From assembly GCA_019914945.1 (NCBI GenBank), contig CM034110.1, positions 8,077,808 to 8,141,807 on the forward strand: a stretch of 64,000 bases of DNA, written 5' to 3'. This document shows positions 25,360 through 36,516 of this stretch, in pieces. Numbering within the stretch: the first letter of the stretch is position 1; each line of letters starts with the position of its first letter. Source of the stretch: Typha latifolia (taxonomy: Eukaryota > Streptophyta > Magnoliopsida > Poales > Typhaceae). The position numbers and the translations under genes are program-made. The notes under the pieces were generated by a model. The model was not told the origin of the DNA and searched no databases. It worked only from the letters and a program-made list of their open reading frames with translations.

Positions 25360-28300
25360 TTAATACGAGAATGAAAGCCATCTATGCTGTAATGCTTCGC
25401 TAGCAGTTGGTCTTCTTCTAGGATTTATTTGGAGCAGATAAGAGAGAAAATTAATGAATTTAGTATCAGAAGCCTGCAAATGTTTTGCCAATGAGGACTT
25501 CTCAGGGATTAAGTACTCTATTTGGTCTGTTTCCTGAAGAAGAAAAGAGAAAAGTTGTTAGGGATACTAAAGGTACTTCATGATAATCTTAACCAACCAA
25601 TATGCAAACAAAAATGCTTTACCAACATGCATAGAGTAACTATTATATATAAGGTCAGCGGCAAGTTACACAATATATTTTCTCTTTCCTAGTCAAACAG
25701 TAACTAGACATTCCGACACTAGAAAAGTTTGACCAGATTAGATGGCCATAAAAATATAAAGGGGAAATTAGAGTTTACCTCCTTATAGTTAGGCCTAAAT
25801 CATAAGTCTAATTTAAAAATCTTCATTAGAGACAGCTGTATAAGATTATATAAACTTTCAAACACATCTAAAGTAATACCAATCGTATCTTATATGACAA
25901 AGATATAATAAAAATATATATATGCTCAATACATTTATCATATCTTTATTATCTGAAATTCGATAAGTATTATTTTAGATGTATTAAAAAATACATTAAA
26001 AGTTTATCCAATCTTCAACAACTTTATTTCTAATAAAAATCTTTAAATTCAATCTCTAGTTTGACACCATGTAAGGGTAAAATGATATAAATAAAACTAT
26101 AAGATGGTAAAGTGAATTAGGTCTAACCATAGCGGCATAAAATATAATTTGCCTAAATATAAATATTGCATATTCAATTTTGAACACTTCCAAGAATTCA
26201 ATGTCGACATAACTATTTGAAAGCAATTCTGTAGTTAGAGAATAGCAACATATAAGACATAAAACAAAATGCAACACACAATTCACAGCCAAGTAATTTG
26301 GTACAAAATGTCCAGGATTGACAGTGAAAGAAGCAAGAGAATGAGGTGGAACCTCGTTTTTATAGTAAAGATCATAGTCCTCTGTAAAGTACTTGCGAAC
26401 CTCCTGTCCCACAGCAAGCATCTCCATGTCAATTGGACCAATTATCCCAATCATGCGAGCAAGCATCATGACAACTGAATCATTAGTAAACAGCACCTGT
26501 TACAGTAGAAAGACTAAGTTCTTATATCCATAATGAGTGCTCTTCTGCACTTCTAGCATGTAAACAAACACTCGAACACAAAATAATCTCTAACAAATTG
26601 CAAAGATATTACATCTGTTTCCCTTAGTAATGCTGATTACTTTTCAGCAAGATGTAGAGAAAAAGTTATTGAAAGAGCATTCCACAACCATCCCTTATCG
26701 TGTGTGTTTTTCCTTCCCTTTTGAAGGAACCAGCCTTATCATAATCGGGTCCGGATTATGAAACAAAATTAACTGAAACAAGCAGGCCATCAAGTACATC
26801 TTTTCGGCCAGCTATATCATAGTAACATAATCAAGTGTCTACTAATATAAAAAAAAATCATTTAACTTACAGCTTAACTAAGATCAAGGAGAACTTACTT
26901 CACCAGTGTACAGCTCAGCCAAGATGCAACCAAGGGACCAAACATCAATCTTCTGATCATAGGGAAAACCCAGAATAACTTCAGGAGCCCTATAGGATCG
27001 TGACTGGACATATAAGCACAAATTGTCTGTTGAAAAACAACTGCTTCCAAGATCAATAACCTTAATTTCACATCTGCTGTAGCTCTTGATAAGGATATTC
27101 TCAGGCTTTAGGTCACAGTGAATTATCCTCAAATGATGTAGATAGTCCAGAGCCTCTAAACATTGCCGAGCAATTGCCTTAAGATCACAAGAAACCATAT
27201 TTAAGTTTAGCAATCCTTCTTTCTTTTGATTAATACAATAACAGGCAAAAGAAATATGAAACTTTCACCTCATATTTCCAGAAATACAAAAGCCATAAGC
27301 TAAGTTACTTCTAGAACTACAGTTGGATTCAGGAGGCAATGATAGTAAAACACAATGCAACAAAAATGGAAAGAAGAAGAAAATTCCAAAAAAATGACAT
27401 CCTCAGCTCTTATGCCTTGGAAAGATGGCATTCCAAAAAATATAGTGCATGTCAACATAGAACTTTGATATCAGTGCATGCCACTATCTAAATTTCCTTG
27501 TATAAAATTAGATGCTAATAATTATTCCTGAGTTCACTGGTAAATCTATGATAAGTACAATTGGTTCCAATTAGGTAAACTAGTCAGATATATACACTTC
27601 TTTGTAGCACCATGTTCTTCAGAATTGGCTACACTAAAATCTGTTACAGGATAGAAAACTCGTAAAACATCTCCAGACTATTCCAAAATTAAACCTTATT
27701 AAAATATCACAGATGAATACTAAACAAATGCAGCACATTTTTCTCCTCCAGAAAAAAGCCAGAGATACCTGTATTCTGGGCAATGTGAAATACACCTCCC
27801 CACCAGATTCTTGATTGTATTTCTGAAATTCATATAAATTTGCTCGCAGTAGTTCAGTGACAATGAAAAGATGTTCCTGTAGGATTTTTCGAGACGACAT
27901 CACTAAATGAGTAATACAAATTCTAATTATAATTTATGCTCTGATAGATGACATTGATTGGGACAAGATCCACAGTTAACTCAGATAAATAATAAATAGG
28001 AGTGAATATGTAAAATCTTCATGAATGCAAAGAATATATAATCATCATGATAGAAAATATTAAGAAAACACCTACGAAGGAGGTGAAGCATAAATTTGGT
28101 CGCTAAAAGCTTTGCATATGCTCCACGATTCATATAAAGGGCCAGGGAGAGTTCATGGTTTCTTGTAATGCTGCATCTTTGCCTATCTACCATCTATTAG
28201 TTGCATCAGAACCCACTCATTATGTTTATGCTTGCCTATACTGCTTATTCATGTCTCTTATGTTAGATACTTTCTCCTCATACTTTTAATCAACAACTTT

Positions 28301-30410
28301 TGCATATGACAAGTCCCATAAAAAGTTATCACAGTGATAACTAATTTGAAGCACTGAGTTGTCTTCATGTACTACTGTGCCATTTGAGCAAAGGTGAGAT
28401 GGAGAATGATGCCTTCTCAGATCAGTCCCTGACACTTTTTCCTAGAATTGTGAGGTAGAAATTAAAATTAAGTTTGTATTTCTATTGTAACAGGCTGATA
28501 ATTATATAAGGTATCAAGGGAAAATTGCAAAACAAAGGCTAAAGAAAGTGAAATCCCTTTATCATATAATTAAACTGTACCTGGAAGTAGAAGTAGTCAT
28601 AGAGACGCAATATGTGGTGGTCATCAGTAGGGTCATATTTATTTACAAACTTGAGTAGCTTGATCTCATCCAAACTCTGATCGAAGAAATCCTTATCATT
28701 TTTAATTATCTTAAGACAGACATCCATTCCTGTGTGGAGGTCATGTGCTTGAACAACTTTGCTGAATGCAGCTGAACCAAGATACTCAGTAACATAATAT
28801 CTTCCTGCTATAACCATGTTCATAGGAATAGGAAGATCTTTGTTTTCCTCAAAACCAGTCCTGTAGTGCGTAACATGTCAGTACAAGGGCGACTTGATGG
28901 ACTTTCTTCAATGCAACAAAAAGTACTGCATAAAAGTTTGTAAGCTATACCTGTTTTTGCGATGTATTATTCTCAGATCAAATGTTTCATATTCCTTATG
29001 AAAATCGCAGAGAGCAAGATCAACGTTGGTTTCTGGGTCCTCCTCTTCGAACAGAACAGCACCAGAATCCTGAAAATCCTTGTTCATTGGTCCGTAGTCT
29101 CCTAGTTCATAAGCATCATCTTTCTCTGGAAAAGGTTGTATAGTGTAGCCTTCTTTCTGCAACTCTGTATTATCCACATTATCTACAGAAATTACCCTGG
29201 TACTTTCTACCAACTTCTCACTATTTTTCAGCTCATTTGCAGGTTCAGAGCCTGCTAAATTACAATGAGGGTCAAAAACCAATCTCAAAATGCCAAGCAT
29301 ATAGAACAAGAGCTCCGTGAAGATGGGCAGTGGGGAAAGCATGATCAGACTACAGTGCAATGTCCTTAACAAATTCATGGGTTTCTTCTATTGAACATGA
29401 AATATCAAAAATCAACAAACTAGTATATCAAGATCATAAATTTCAGACACTCACTTGCAAAAATACCCGCATCAGCTGCGTATGAATTAAGCATCTGAAA
29501 TTCCTCCAAAGTCTTCTTCTCATCTACCCGAGTACCATCTAGAAGCAAATCGCCTTCAAACACAACATCTCCGCCTTGCTCATCGACCCGTTTGAACGGA
29601 AATCCATCCTCGCCGCACTCATCCAACGTCTCGGTATGATCATCAATTATCTGATACCTCCCATACACAGTCGAGCTCGATGCCGCAACTTTCTCCAATT
29701 CCTTCCTACCATCAACCTTCTTAGCTCCAGTGCAGCAATCGCAAAGCGGAGATGAGCAATTAAAGATCTCAGCACAACCCTCACAACCAAGATCGCAACT
29801 TTCCGGCTTGCCAGGCCTCTCCTCTGAATCAACCGGCATTATAAACTTATCCTCGCCGTCGCATCCATTATCCGAGCTCTTCTTCAAATGGAAGGGATCG
29901 TTCTTATCGTCGTACCACCAACCCTCATTAAAGAAATCCGAGTTGATGTACTCGCGAGCTGTACCAAATTCCACCTCCGACGACGACGAGGCCTCCGATC
30001 TGGCCCGCTGCGGCGACCAAATCCCATATGGATTGAGCAATCCTGCTCCGAAAGAGATATATAAATATTAAAAAAAACGCGATTCAAATCAAGGACTCGA
30101 GATCATAAATTGAGAGAAGATAGAGCTAAATCCGTGTCGACCGAAGAATGTTACCGGAAGGTGGAGAGCCCATGCTGACGAAAGCGTCGGAGGAGCCAGA
30201 GCTAGAAGCCGAGCTCGGCGGCGCGGCGGAGTCGGCATCGATGCGGCGGCTGGTCGCGGGCGTCCGCAGAGGCGGGAGAGACGGCGGCGGTGACTCGTCA
30301 AATCCCGCGCCGCCGCGGGCGATGACGTCATCGCGGAGGGCGGAGGCGGCGCGGGCGAAGCCGTGCCCCGTCAGGAATGCCATCACCTCCTCGAATCCCG
30401 GCGCCGCCAT
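25360..30410 (-). CDS. Plant DYRK-family protein kinase with N-terminal LisH-like motif
   Basis: Dual-specificity tyrosine-regulated kinase of the plant-specific DYRKP group (Arabidopsis At2g40120/At3g17750 relatives). Exons on the minus strand: 30410-30155, 30042-29455, 29251-28951, 28860-28581, 27876-27769, 27177-26899, 26496-26353, 25533-25360, all in phase, giving 709 residues. LisH-like helix pair at about 5-35 ([20 protein letters not shown]), then a long acidic, Ser-rich region with a cysteine cluster at 168-189. The kinase domain runs from about 402 to 708: glycine-loop equivalent LGSAAFSKV, lysine K432 in VCLKIIK, catalytic HCDLKPEN (D533), DLG at 553, activation segment ending [12 protein letters not shown]. 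The HCD and SRSYRAPE forms are diagnostic of DYRK rather than CDK or MAPK. Exon 7 has a weak donor (GAG|GTTCCA). Intron 7 carries a MITE-like element. Confidence 0.9.
25764..26120. mobile_element. MITE-like stem-loop element in DYRK intron 7
   Basis: The left arm (about 25,765-25,905) matches the reverse complement of the right arm (about 25,955-26,120) along most of its length. Paired blocks include TTTACCTCCTTATAGTT with TTTACCATCTTATAGTT, AATTTAAAAATCTTCATTAGA with AATTTAAAGATTTTTATTAGA, ATAAACTTT, ACATCTAAAGTAATA with ACATCTAAAATAATA, and AAAGATATAATAAA. The tip is AT-rich and the element is about 355 bases with no coding capacity. Target duplication not identified. Confidence 0.7.
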
Positions 30411-32999
30411 GCGCGAATCCCAAGAGCTTCCTCACGCGAGGAGGAGGAGAAGAGGAGAGAGGAGCAGGGGGCCGCATACTTCTGGGCAGCCGCATACTTT
30501 TGAGGGTGGGTACGGTCACCAAACCTTGAGGAGGTGGGAAAAGAGTGCGGTGGGCCCCAGGGAGAGTGATGATAGCAGGAGGAAAGAGAGAAAGAGACAA
30601 GGAGAGCTGTAGGAAGATAAAGGGCGCAACGCAAACACGTGGTGAGGTGTCGGTTTCTCTCGTCCCTTCCATTCCGGTGGGTGGTCGGGGTGATATTTAC
30701 ACCCCACCTTTTCGCTTTTTCACTTTAAAGGCAGGTACGCGGTGTGATAACCGCCCTACATTTTGAAAACGTCTGGCGCAGCTTCCTGGATAAGGACGTC
30801 AAGTCATGGTAGTTAGGGGATACTTTGATAGTTTGATACCATAATTTAGAATAAAAGTGTCACATAAATATCTATAAAAAAAATATTCTTATATTAGGGC
30901 TACTTGCTAAAAAAAAAAAGCATTTAATTTTAGTAACAGTAAAATTAAACTATGTATTTATTTTTTACACTAGATGCACAATATTTATAATAAAACATAT
31001 ATAGCACACAAAAGTATTAATTTTATTATTTTAAAAACTAAATTGCTTATGCCCCCATTTGAACTCTCCAAATTATTTTTAATTTATTTTGTTATAAGCA
31101 CCCTTTATTTCAAGTTTTGTCATAAGCACCTTCATTTCGAAATAGACCGCCTAATAGATAATATAAGAGAGAGAATAAAATGTTAATACTTTAATATAAG
31201 TTTCACACTTGATTATATAAATAAATATTATAATAGTGAAAGTAAAATAATAAGTTTTACGGCACAATAAAATATAACTCTAGACACAACTTTATAAAAT
31301 TCACATGTGTAAGGTGCCTAAATTTAGCCTAACGACTTTGAAGACACGACTCTGTAAATTTTTAAACTAGAGAAAGGGAATCTCCAACCAATTAAAAAAT
31401 AATAGTAAAATTAAAATCGAAATGGCCCGGATTATATGACTACACACAATGGATGAGTAGTGTGGCAGTAGCAAAGAAGCAATAGGAGAGCGGCAAGAAA
31501 TAGAACAATCGCCAACACGTAGCTGATGAAATAGAGAAAAAAATAAAATAATAACACCACAAACTATGAAGGCAATGGCCGCACAACTATAATTGCAACA
31601 TAGAAGTAGAAGGGGAGGATGAACACGACTATAAGAAGGGGATGAGACACTATCAAGGGAGACGAGGAAGGAATAGAGGAAAGAGTGGGATGGACTAACA
31701 TACAGGTGAGTGCAGAGACAGTGGAGAAAGGAGGGAGGAGAGATAACATGACATGGATCTAGCAAAGATCAATTGGAATTACAAAAATGACAACGAGGAG
31801 AGGGCGACAACGAGGGAGGAAGAGTAGAGAGATTTGAGAGAATAGTAAGGAGAAAGAAAAAAAAAATTAAGAGGATAAAATCTATTAGAGAGGGAAATAT
31901 AGAGGAGGCAAAATGTCGACTAACGGTGGGGAAAACTTCGAGAAGCGAGAGAAGTAAAAGGAATTAGAACCGCCAACTCATACCTTTTCTTTTTTAAGAA
32001 AACACTTCAGTGTGCACAATGTAACTCACAGAACTGGGCCTTTTACAATTTAGTTATTTTTAAATTTTTTAATGAATAATAAATACAATAAAGCCCGGAA
32101 CGATTGCATAAACAAAAGTCAAACTTATTTATGGAATAAGAATCCAATAAGTATACTTCTTTCAAATCAAGGAAAAGCATGCCCCCACCTACGAAATGGC
32201 CCACCAACCTGCCCCCAAGTCGCATAATACGAAAGGCCCACTTTGAATTTTAAATTCAAGTTTGATGTCATCTTTTTATCGATAATAAATTAACCTGCGA
32301 AGAATCTTGGGCTTGAAAGACCAGGTCCCCTATCTTTCTGTGAAGCTACTAGAAGAGCCTTGTGGTTGTGGAACTTCGTATTTTAATCACAGTTCCGAAG
32401 AAAGAGGAGCTGAGGAGGAACCGTGGGAGGAAGTATGAAACAAAGATTAGTTTTTTTTTTTTTCACAGATACCCCTCGAAATTCTGTTTTTTTTAAGAGA
32501 AGAGTCTCTTATTTACATGTTACATCCCATAAAATTTTAATTTTGTAATAATCGTTTCCAGAATTTCTTTTTTCACAATTATCAACTAAAATCTGAACCT
32601 AAAACTAGCCCGGAAGATAAAAAAATTCAATTAGTGGAGAGTTATCTATGAAAAAAAAATATTAGCATTCTTGTCGGTATATTGCTAATCAGTTAAACTT
32701 GTAATGATTAATAAGTTAAGAAGGACATCCATACAGAGAGATAACTAATAATATATCTAGAGTGGCACACACTGAATAGGATATCATATTGGCACACTAA
32801 CATAAAATTTATTAACACTCAATTTAAGCTATTCTCTGACTAATTTTTTTTGATATAAAGATTGAATAATTAAAATATATATTTTTAAAATGAATTCGGT
32901 GGAAAGAAATCAAATTTATAACATTTATAATGACTTATAAAACTCAACCACTAGAGAGCACTGATGAGATATCATATTGCATGCCTTTCCTCCCACTCA

Positions 33000-33049
<50 letters not shown>

Positions 33050-33059
33050 TGAAAAAAAA
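30411..33059. other. DYRK promoter and AT-rich gene-poor region
   Basis: About 30,411-30,780 is GC-rich and CT-rich on the minus strand, fitting the DYRK promoter and leader. Beyond that the DNA is AT-rich. About 31,400-31,980 is strongly purine-rich on the plus strand, which gives a long but low-complexity open frame on the minus strand (31,765-31,367) that I do not accept as a gene. No gene seen. Confidence 0.5.
33003..33046. repeat. TA dinucleotide microsatellite
   Basis: About 22 uninterrupted AT copies, the longest microsatellite in the window. Confidence 0.95.
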
Positions 33060-33936
33060 AGAAGATTTAATACCAGAAGTTGTTTAATTCCTAGTCCATC
33101 TTGCTTTGCTGTTGATAAAGAAAAGGGGCTTGTGGAAGTACTTGGCAAGCCCAATGCCCTTGCTCTGCTTCAAGACTTGTTTAAATTATGAGGACTTGTT
33201 TGTCGTATGACCGTTTTCTCGCTACTGAGGACGAGCTGGTATCTCGACGTGATATATTTGCTTTAAATCTACCGTCATTTCTTCTGCAAATTATTCATAT
33301 TTCTCGATTAGCTAGTTGATAGCACCATTGAAGTATGAACTCTATACTATCTCGCGAAGATTATTGTTTTCCAAGGAATGAAAGAAATTTATGCCTACGG
33401 ACTTTTCCTAAACAAAATACTCCATACTGTGTTTGCAACTGTGCTCTGGGTGCATTGATCAGATCATCAAAAACAGACTTAGGATTGCTCTTCTGCTTCT
33501 CATATCTTTAAATCATATTTGGAGCAGTTCTTGTTCAGATCTTTGACAGAAATCAGTTCAGTGATTTGTACAGTTAAGTTTGGAAGCCAACTGGCAAACA
33601 CTAGTCTTTCGCATTGCATAGGTTAGGATCATGCACTGCTCCCTTTCTGCAAGCATCCATGGACATGGATTTATAGGTCAGACATCCACATCAACGCTTT
33701 TATGCAGCAACATCTGGGAAGGGGTACCCTTAATTAGTGCATTGCGGCAAGGGTCGCAAGATGCTGCTTTAATGCTTTATCCAATCCAATCAAGTCGCTG
33801 TGTGGTTGTTAGATTTGAGGCAGGTAGCAGGTCACCTGCAACAAAGCAGCATCCATGGGAAAAGGCTTCGACAGTGCTGGCCCATGGTGAGCTCGCAGAT
33901 CTCTTGTTAAAAGCGTGTTTGCTTGTGAGTTAGTGA
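33060..33936 (+). other. Coding-like segments of an unrecognised or decayed gene
   Basis: Within AT-rich DNA this stretch has balanced base composition and two open segments. One reads VDKEKGLVEVLGKPNALALL and ends KL plus stop at about 33,190. The other is an ATG-initiated 100-codon frame at 33,631-33,933 with no recognisable domain. They are not obviously spliceable to each other, since the first ends in its own stop. A CACCTGCAA-rich stretch gives no further hint. It could be the tail of a degraded gene or chance; I do not recognise the family. Confidence 0.25.
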
Positions 33937-36516
33937 GGGAAGAGACGTGAATAGTTTCAGAAACTATCACATTTTTATTGTTTAGTTTTTTTTTTATTTT
34001 AAAAAAATTAAGTTGGTAAATTATTTGTTAGATTTATCTAACTTTAAAACTCTTGATTATTTTTTTCCCACACAGATACCTTTTTAAAAGAAAATTTTAA
34101 ATACCCTTAAAACCAAATTATTTATTAAAATTTTATCAAATTGAGTAAAAGGGATAAAATTGTAATTATATTTTGGTTTTATATCCTCTTTTTAGTTAAT
34201 AGTATTTGTATCTTTTATACTGTAAGTACCACAATTTTTAACTTATATTTATTATAAACTTTTATGAAAGATACATATAAATTTTAAAATAGTATTTATA
34301 GAAATATAAAATTTTTAAACGAGTATAGAATTTAAACTTAATTAAACCTCTATTTTACTTATTTTAGAAATAAAATATCTCTATTTAATGAAATATTATT
34401 AAGGTGTTAGTTTAAATCTAACCCAATATATTTTCTGTATATATTTACTAAATTATATAACTTAATTTGTAAATAGTTAAAATGTGGAGTCTAAACCGAT
34501 GCGTGGTAGGAAAATTTTCCCAAACTTTTTTTTTTTTCATCGCAAGCTCTTATTGATGGGCCGTACTGCACGTGCACTCACGTGCTGGACAACAGTCATG
34601 GGCTCTTAGTCGATCCTTGGGCCCTGGGCCTTGGGCCTTGTTATAAGATTTCAAGACTGACGTCACACCATCTGACATCATTGCACACGTTTACGAATCC
34701 GTCAGCCACGTTGGCGGGGGCAGATAAAACCTCTACCAGATTTTTCTTTAGCTCATTATAAATTTCTAATGCTCTTTTTTTTTAATCCCCGGTTGGAATT
34801 CGAATAATTGATTAAAAACTTAGTGTCACATTAATTCGAGTAACAAGTTGTATTCCATCATGTGATTCACTGATTCATGCTTCGCTGTCTCTATTTTAAA
34901 AAACTATAATAAATATGTCAACAGAAAAAATAAAAAAAAAAAATCTTCTACTTGGGTTAGATACACTTCACTGGGTCTTTTCTTTAAACTCAAATATATC
35001 ATCTACTTTTCTACATCTAACGTAACGCTCCTCAATAATAAATTCTAATATGAATCACGTATTTAAAGTATGTGGATTTTATTATAATAAAAATTAAATA
35101 TAATTAAATTAGTAAAATCACGTTACGTTGTCGTTTTGTCCCACTGCTCACTATTGCTTTCATTTCACGTCTTCATTCGATGGTTGTACTTCTCTCTCTA
35201 TTGGTCTTCGTTGAGTTATGTGCTTGTCTTTTAGTCTATCTATTATTAAGTTATTATTATCACTTTTCATAAATTAAAAGATACTCTTTGTTTGCTTCTG
35301 TTTAATTTTTATCTTTTTTCTTTTGGCTACATAACAAAGAATATTTCACAAATAATATTTATAGTTTCTCTCCATACTTAGCACTGTGAAAAATAAATTT
35401 CTAATATAGAACAATTCTTCAACTTAGGACTGTAAAATAAAATAAATTTGATATGAACTTTGCAAGATAAATTCAAGGGCATTAATAATATAATTTACAG
35501 AGGAATATGATTAAATTAATGAGTGGTCGATGTCCATTGTTTGGATAAAGTTTCTACCATCTACTACTATTTGCCTTCCTGGCATTAATTTAACTTATCT
35601 CTTGGGCTGACGCATCACAGGTGGATTAAAACTTAAAGAACAGCAAATGGCCCACCAACATGGAATATATTTAATTACCGCATAATGCTAATTTATTGGG
35701 TTTTAGGGAAGCACGGCAAATTAGAACAGTGATATAATAATTATTTTTAATATAATATAAAATTGACGCATGTTTGAGTAAGAAATGATATAAATGAGTA
35801 ACAAGAGATGGAAGATAAGTGAAAAAGTCGAGCAAACATTTTTGGTTTGTGAAATAAGATAATTAAAATAAATTTTGAAATAACTTTGGTAAAATTATAA
35901 TTGGACTTAGGTGTGAAATACTTTGAAATAATATATTTTATATCTAAAATATGTATAATTTATTGTTCGGTTACAAATGTAAAATATTATTCATGGATCT
36001 AAATTAGGAAAGAAGATACGCTAATAAATATTTTGTTCATATACATATCTCTTCGTGTGTGAGTTACAAACAATGTCAAAAGATATCAAACTTTTTTTAA
36101 GAAATTGTTTAGATAGGCATTATATGTCTCTATTTTCTAATTTTTATTAGGTGAACCGGTTATCTAATAAATTGAAATTTTCCATAGTTAGTAGTGAGAT
36201 GTTATATTTCAATATTTTTGCCATATATTTTCCCTGTCTGTTATTAATTTTGTTGGTAAATTAGAAGTGGCATACATACTCATAGAACAAGAATCGAATG
36301 TGCACAACATTGATCATGTAGAGAGTTCTTTATACATAACAAGGAGTTAATAGGTACATTTAATTTGACACATTGGGTAATACAAATTAAGCATGCTTCT
36401 AACTATTTCTTCCCTTACTGATCTCCAACTTATATTTTATTCTCCTTGAACCAAAGGGACAAATAAGAGGAGATGAAACTATTACTTTTGACCGGATCAA
36501 GTGATCTAGGGTTTGA
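33937..36516. other. AT-rich gene-poor region containing a promoter-like island
   Basis: Mostly very AT-rich with stops in every frame. The exception is about 34,550-34,730, which is GC-richer and dense in known cis-elements. The right end is 3' flank of the dioxygenase gene. No coding region seen. Confidence 0.5.
34557..34730. promoter_or_regulatory. Promoter-like island with G-boxes, a TGACGTCA site and TGGGCC/T motifs
   Basis: Two CACGTG G-boxes (34,569-34,574 and 34,579-34,584), one palindromic TGACGTCA bZIP site (34,658-34,665) and five TGGGCC/TGGGCT site II-type motifs (34,557, 34,599, 34,618, 34,625 and 34,632) lie within about 110 bases. Such density is usual immediately upstream of plant genes, yet no gene begins within 2 kb on either strand. 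Confidence 0.45.

Noticed and set aside
30148..30766. Several long frames on both strands around the DYRK first exon.
   Set aside because: High GC removes stop codons. Only the minus-strand frame from 30,410 has the LisH-like motif and splices in phase to the next exon.
31367..31765. 132-codon open frame on the minus strand, Ser/Leu/Cys-rich.
   Set aside because: It is the complement of a purine-rich low-complexity stretch, with no domain, no splice context and amino-acid bias explained by base composition.
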